The notes under the pieces are model-generated. The model had not been told where the DNA came from. It saw nothing but the letters and a program-made list of their open reading frames with translations, and ran no database searches. This document shows positions 60,026 through 64,000 of a stretch of 64,000 bases of DNA, piece by piece. A program made the position numbers and the translations under genes. Within the stretch, counting starts at the first letter, position 1, and the number at the start of each line of letters is the position of its first letter. The stretch covers positions 20,842,698 through 20,906,697 of the forward strand of contig NC_054869.1 of NCBI RefSeq assembly GCF_018320785.1, in the 5' to 3' direction. Source of the DNA: Cheilinus undulatus (taxonomy: Eukaryota; Chordata; Actinopteri; Labriformes; Labridae).

Positions 60026-61989
60026 CTGAAAAGAAAATCCAAAGAAAATAAAGACACAATGTAATTGGACTGTAGAACAATAAACAGTTTCAACATAACT
60101 TACTAATGAGAATCATTAATAGGAAAATTCATGAGGCTATTTAAAAGCGTGACAGAATTGCTTAATGAGCTTTATTAGAACTCTAAGTTATAGACTTATT
60201 TTTAAATCTAAAAAATTGTAAACAAAGTCCTACGTTCTAGTGGCCGGAATGTTAAAAAAATATATTATGATACTGGAGGATTTAGAGTTCTTCTTTCCTA
60301 AAAAATTAAACAAAAGTCAAAAACAGAAAACTGAATTACTGTTTGCTTTATGAGTATGTTACACCTATGCTAACATGCCACTAGGTGTGATTTTTCTCAA
60401 CTTTTGTTTATTTGATGCTGTCCCAGACCATATCCCTTAATATACAGGATAGGAAATGCAGACACCATATAGCATTATAAAAGCCCAAAAAATATAATAA
60501 CAATATTCAAAATATTAAACTGGATAAACTCCTTTCAAAGTATGACTGTTATATTGTGTTGAGATTTTAACATGCAAGTGCTCCTGTTGGCAGATTCACT
60601 CCCTGCATCATGTTTTACAAGTCTTCAGACTGATTTACAATATTAGCAGCTGTTCACATTTAATTTGAAGTCAAACAGAAGGAAATGCTTTTATTTCTTT
60701 TTAAAATATGATATAAATTTTATCAGCGTCAACCTGCCTTGGCGGTACAAATGTATTTTATTTAATCATACTAAATAATCTTTTGAATGTGTCAAAATCT
60801 CTGTACAAGTAAGCCATAACCTCTATAAAACAGACACCATAAGTTACAATCCACAACTCAGCTAAAAAGTATTAAAACTATTATGCAAGTGCTCTACTAA
60901 CTAACCTAATGCAGTAGATACAAAATTTTGATCAGGTGTTCATCAGATCAGAAAAAAATTAAAAACCACCAATCATGACAGTAAGCACCAAGTACCTAAT
61001 ACAAATGCTCCAAACAAAAGGCCTTTATCCATCTAACTAATGTGGCTATAATCTCAGCAACAAACTTTTTTTTTAAAGTCCTTGTTAATAACAACAAGCA
61101 AACAGGAGAAAAGGGTATATGAGCAACTGTCATTTGTTGGTATAATACCCCCCCAGTCTCCTCTGTCTTTCCCACAAACGGTGATTCCTGCTCTACAGAA
61201 ACACATCTGTTTAAAACACAGTCCAAGCATGGGAACTTAAGCAATGAACCCACCTGACTGACCCATGAAGTCCAATATTACTTTTCTCATGTAGTCTGGA
61301 CATCTGGACAACAACATTAATTTTCTCTCTCTCACTCTCTACCTCTCACCCTTTTTCTCTTGGACTCTTTAAGAAGGCGTTAAGGTTGTATCCTTTTCAA
61401 AGTGGTTGAAGTTCCTTACGTCATATCAAGTACCAATTCCAAAAGCAGATCAATCCCAATCCAAACCCCTCTCAGAATTCCAAAAGTGACAGCATGGCAG
61501 AACCTAATATCAAAAGTGAATTCAAGAACTGCTGAACTACCTCCACCTTTCCACTGCCAATACAGATGCTTATGTTAATATTAGAATAGTTTATCATTTT
61601 ATAATAATACCACACACACTCTTACCATTATTACCAGCATGAATGACCTACCGCTGGAAACCCACATTATGTCAATGCTATCAATATCAGTCTCACATCT
61701 ATTATCATGATTACAAATACTTATAAGAATCAATAAATTTAAGCTTAATATCGATTATCATTATTATAATTGTTCAAATTAATGTAAGAGTTCCTCAACT
61801 TCAACAACTATAATTACTGCTATCATTCCTCTCCATTTCATTATCATAGCTGTTTATGCTAATATTATAATTATATTGTAATTAATATTAAAAAAGACTG
61901 ATTAACTCATTCAGAAACACGACAGAATAATTCTGCTAACTATAAAACACCAGTTAATGTCCATCCCGTTTACATAAACTTAACACAAA

Positions 61990-62832
61990 AAGTAAGGTAA
62001 TTTGTGTTTGGTGGATTATTTCTTTGTTGTTTTTGTTTATTTCCCTTCAAAATGATGCCCCATTTGTAAGGAACATGCATTTGAGGGATGAGCAGCAGAG
62101 CTGATTATGTGGGTTGCACCCATGAAAAAATGTACCAAATCTCTGTCATCATTGGAGGTGATCTCAGTGCAAAGAAATAAAGAGATTCTGCAACCAGTGG
62201 CAGTCCCATATCTCCCCAGTCTGAACTCTGTCCTCAAGGATGACAACGCTCACTCCCACAGAGAGGGGTTATCAGAGACTACCTCCAGGATTTGGGAGTG
62301 GAAAGGATGGAATGGCTTACAAGCAGTACTGACCTTTACCCCCATTAAACACTTATGGAATCAGCTTCGGCATGCTGTTTGTACCAGTGCAAAAAAAAAG
62401 AATATCACTGGCTGACCTGTTACAAATGCTGGTTGAGGAAGGGGATGCCATCCCACAGCAGTGTGTGACCAGGCTGGTGACCAGCATGAGGAGGAGGTGC
62501 CAGGTCATTATGGATGTGTATGGTTCTTTCACATGCTACAGAGGCTCCTGTTTGTTTGTAAATGAATCCATTATTAAATTGTCAGTATGTCTTGTTTCCT
62601 CAGATTTCAATCATTCAATCCACCAAACACCAAACAAGAGTCAATGGCAGAATAAGCTGTTTGGCATCGGCAAAGAACATTTGGGGATTTTTTTCATGGT
62701 CGCAACCCACATACAGCTTTGCTGCTCATCCCATAAATGCATGTTCCTTATAAATGTGGCACCATTTAAAAGGGAAATAAACAGCATTGTCACAAAGAAA
62801 TAATCTACCAAACATAAATTTCCTTATTTTTT
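61990..62832 (+). mobile_element. Internally deleted Tc1/mariner element
   Basis: Long inverted repeats of about 145 bp: 61,990-62,135 and the inverse of about 62,688-62,832 share AAGGAACATGCATTT and GGATGAGCAGCA. Between them is the C-terminal part of a transposase in broken plus-strand frames: KDDNAHSHRE (catalytic Asp region), TPIKHLWNQLRHAV, and VEEGDAIPQQCVTRLVTSMR then RRCQVIMDVYG. The N-terminal DNA-binding half is missing, so the element cannot move itself. Confidence 0.9.
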
Positions 62833-63764
62833 TAGCTAAATTTGTATAATAAGGGAAATTTTAGAGTAGACAATTAAATAAGCATGCTAACTGTTTCCTA
62901 CTTTTCTGGTCAAATAATTTAGTGCAAGGAACTAATAACCTTTGCTGTACAGATTGGAATACACAGATCTTTTCACTGTAGTGTAACTGATTCTGTTAAT
63001 TGCTTTTAGATATTGTTATTATTATTTTAGGTTAAACATGTTGCAGAGACACTCTGTTAACAATGTGTTTAATCATGTTCAATTATTCAGCAGCACATGG
63101 CACAGATTTTGTTATATAATCCTTATATATTGATTTCACCATGAAGTCAGGCTGTACATTTCTGTCTGTTTCAACATATTTTCCACAAAGTTAACCCACA
63201 AACTGGGAGGGCAGTATGACACCTGGTGTCTCAGCTGAGCCACATCGCATGGTAAAGCAGTAAAATTTGCTTTAATCACTGGCTTAAGTCAGGCCTCCAA
63301 CAGTCCTCATAGAGAGGGGAGACTGTTTTCAATGACATCATGTTTTTGGTGTTGTCCAGTCTGTGCTGAAGACAGGAATCTGTGCTTACTTGGGTAGTCT
63401 GCCAACATTTTTTTTTCTTTTTTTTTTTGGTTTGTTTTTTTTACAGCCAAGCTACTGGTCAGTAAGTCAGTATATGCATGAACACAAGAAGAGGAAAATT
63501 CCAATGGATATTGAGTTGTATTATAAATACATGCAAAGCAGAACAAAATGTGGATTGTACATGCCTCTCGGGATGCAAATTCTCTTACTGCAAACTACAG
63601 AATGTGCACTCGTGACACTACAGAACATATCATGTAATGATGCTTATAAACACACCTGCAGTAAGTGTTGATCTAGAATAGCCAGAATTTACTACAATCA
63701 AGAGGCCAACCACACTGGAAAAACTGCCAAATGACTAATTCACTACCTTGCATCTTTCCAATTC

Positions 63765-64000
63765 ACCAGATCCCTTTACTCCATCATGAGCCTTTTTTTC
63801 AGTGACAAGTTCTGAGCAACCATGGTGGTGTTTGCAGCTCAGATGGAGAGAAAAGTGAAGGCGTAAAAAATGATGCAGCTGCCGTTTAATTTCCCAGACC
63901 CCTTCACTCCATCATGAGCCTTTTTTTTAGTGACAAGTTATGAGAAATGATGGCAGTGTTTTTCAGCTGAGATGGAGAGCAAAGTGAAAGAGTAAGAAAA
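63765..64000. repeat. Tandem repeat, period 128 bp, cut by the window edge
   Basis: CCATCATGAGCCTTTTTTT recurs at 63,781 and 63,909. The following AGTGACAAGTT and CAGATGGAGAG or GAGATGGAGAG blocks also repeat. Two copies are visible and a third may follow outside the window. Confidence 0.85.

Larger units (their letters stand above)
60026..64000 (-). other. vcan intron upstream of the giant exon, runs off the window
   Basis: At least 3.97 kb. No Link, Ig or GAG-alpha exon is visible on the minus strand. It contains a truncated Tc1/mariner element (61,990-62,832) and an unfinished tandem repeat at the right edge. Confidence 0.8.

Noticed and set aside
60996-61253. 85-codon minus-strand frame in the vcan intron as a missing exon
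   Set aside because: No Link, Ig or GAG-like sequence and no suitable phase-1 splice borders; chance frame.

Overview
The window is vertebrate, almost certainly ray-finned fish, nuclear DNA. The evidence is AT-rich non-coding sequence, spliced vertebrate extracellular-matrix genes, several decayed Tc1/mariner elements and small non-autonomous DNA transposons typical of teleosts, and a SINE tail common in fish. I cannot name the species.

Layout. 1-9.2 kb is intergenic DNA with one dead Tc1 element and microsatellites. 9.4-18.1 kb on the + strand holds a complete four-coding-exon hapln1 gene (link protein 1: signal peptide, Ig domain, two Link modules; 339 aa deduced by splicing), with 3'UTR to about 19.45 kb. 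19.5-23.2 kb is intergenic with a second, internally rearranged Tc1-like element. From 60,025 down to 24,899 on the - strand lies the 3' part of a versican gene (vcan): one giant glycosaminoglycan-attachment exon (GAG-beta type), then EGF, EGF, three C-type-lectin exons, a sushi exon and the terminal exon. 60.0-64.0 kb is vcan intron; the exons for the hyaluronan-binding G1 domain lie beyond the right edge.

The two genes are convergent (tail to tail), the order known for HAPLN1 and VCAN in other vertebrates. Their products act together outside the cell: versican G1 and link protein bind hyaluronan and each other, the GAG region carries chondroitin sulfate, and the G3 end (EGF-lectin-sushi) contacts other matrix proteins.

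The outstanding feature is the GAG-beta-type exon. It is 26,751 bp (8,917 codons' worth), about five times the human GAG-beta exon as I recall it. Some 22 kb of it is a tandem array of 31 in-frame copies of a 238-239-residue Ser/Thr-rich unit, each with about six Ser-Gly dipeptides and an internal fourfold pattern of about 60 residues. From this exon to the stop the protein would have 9,233 residues. Frame breaks occur only in a 2.2 kb patch (52.7-54.85 kb), where neighbouring units are nearly identical. They sum to zero modulo 3 and look like assembly or read errors, so the true copy number is uncertain.
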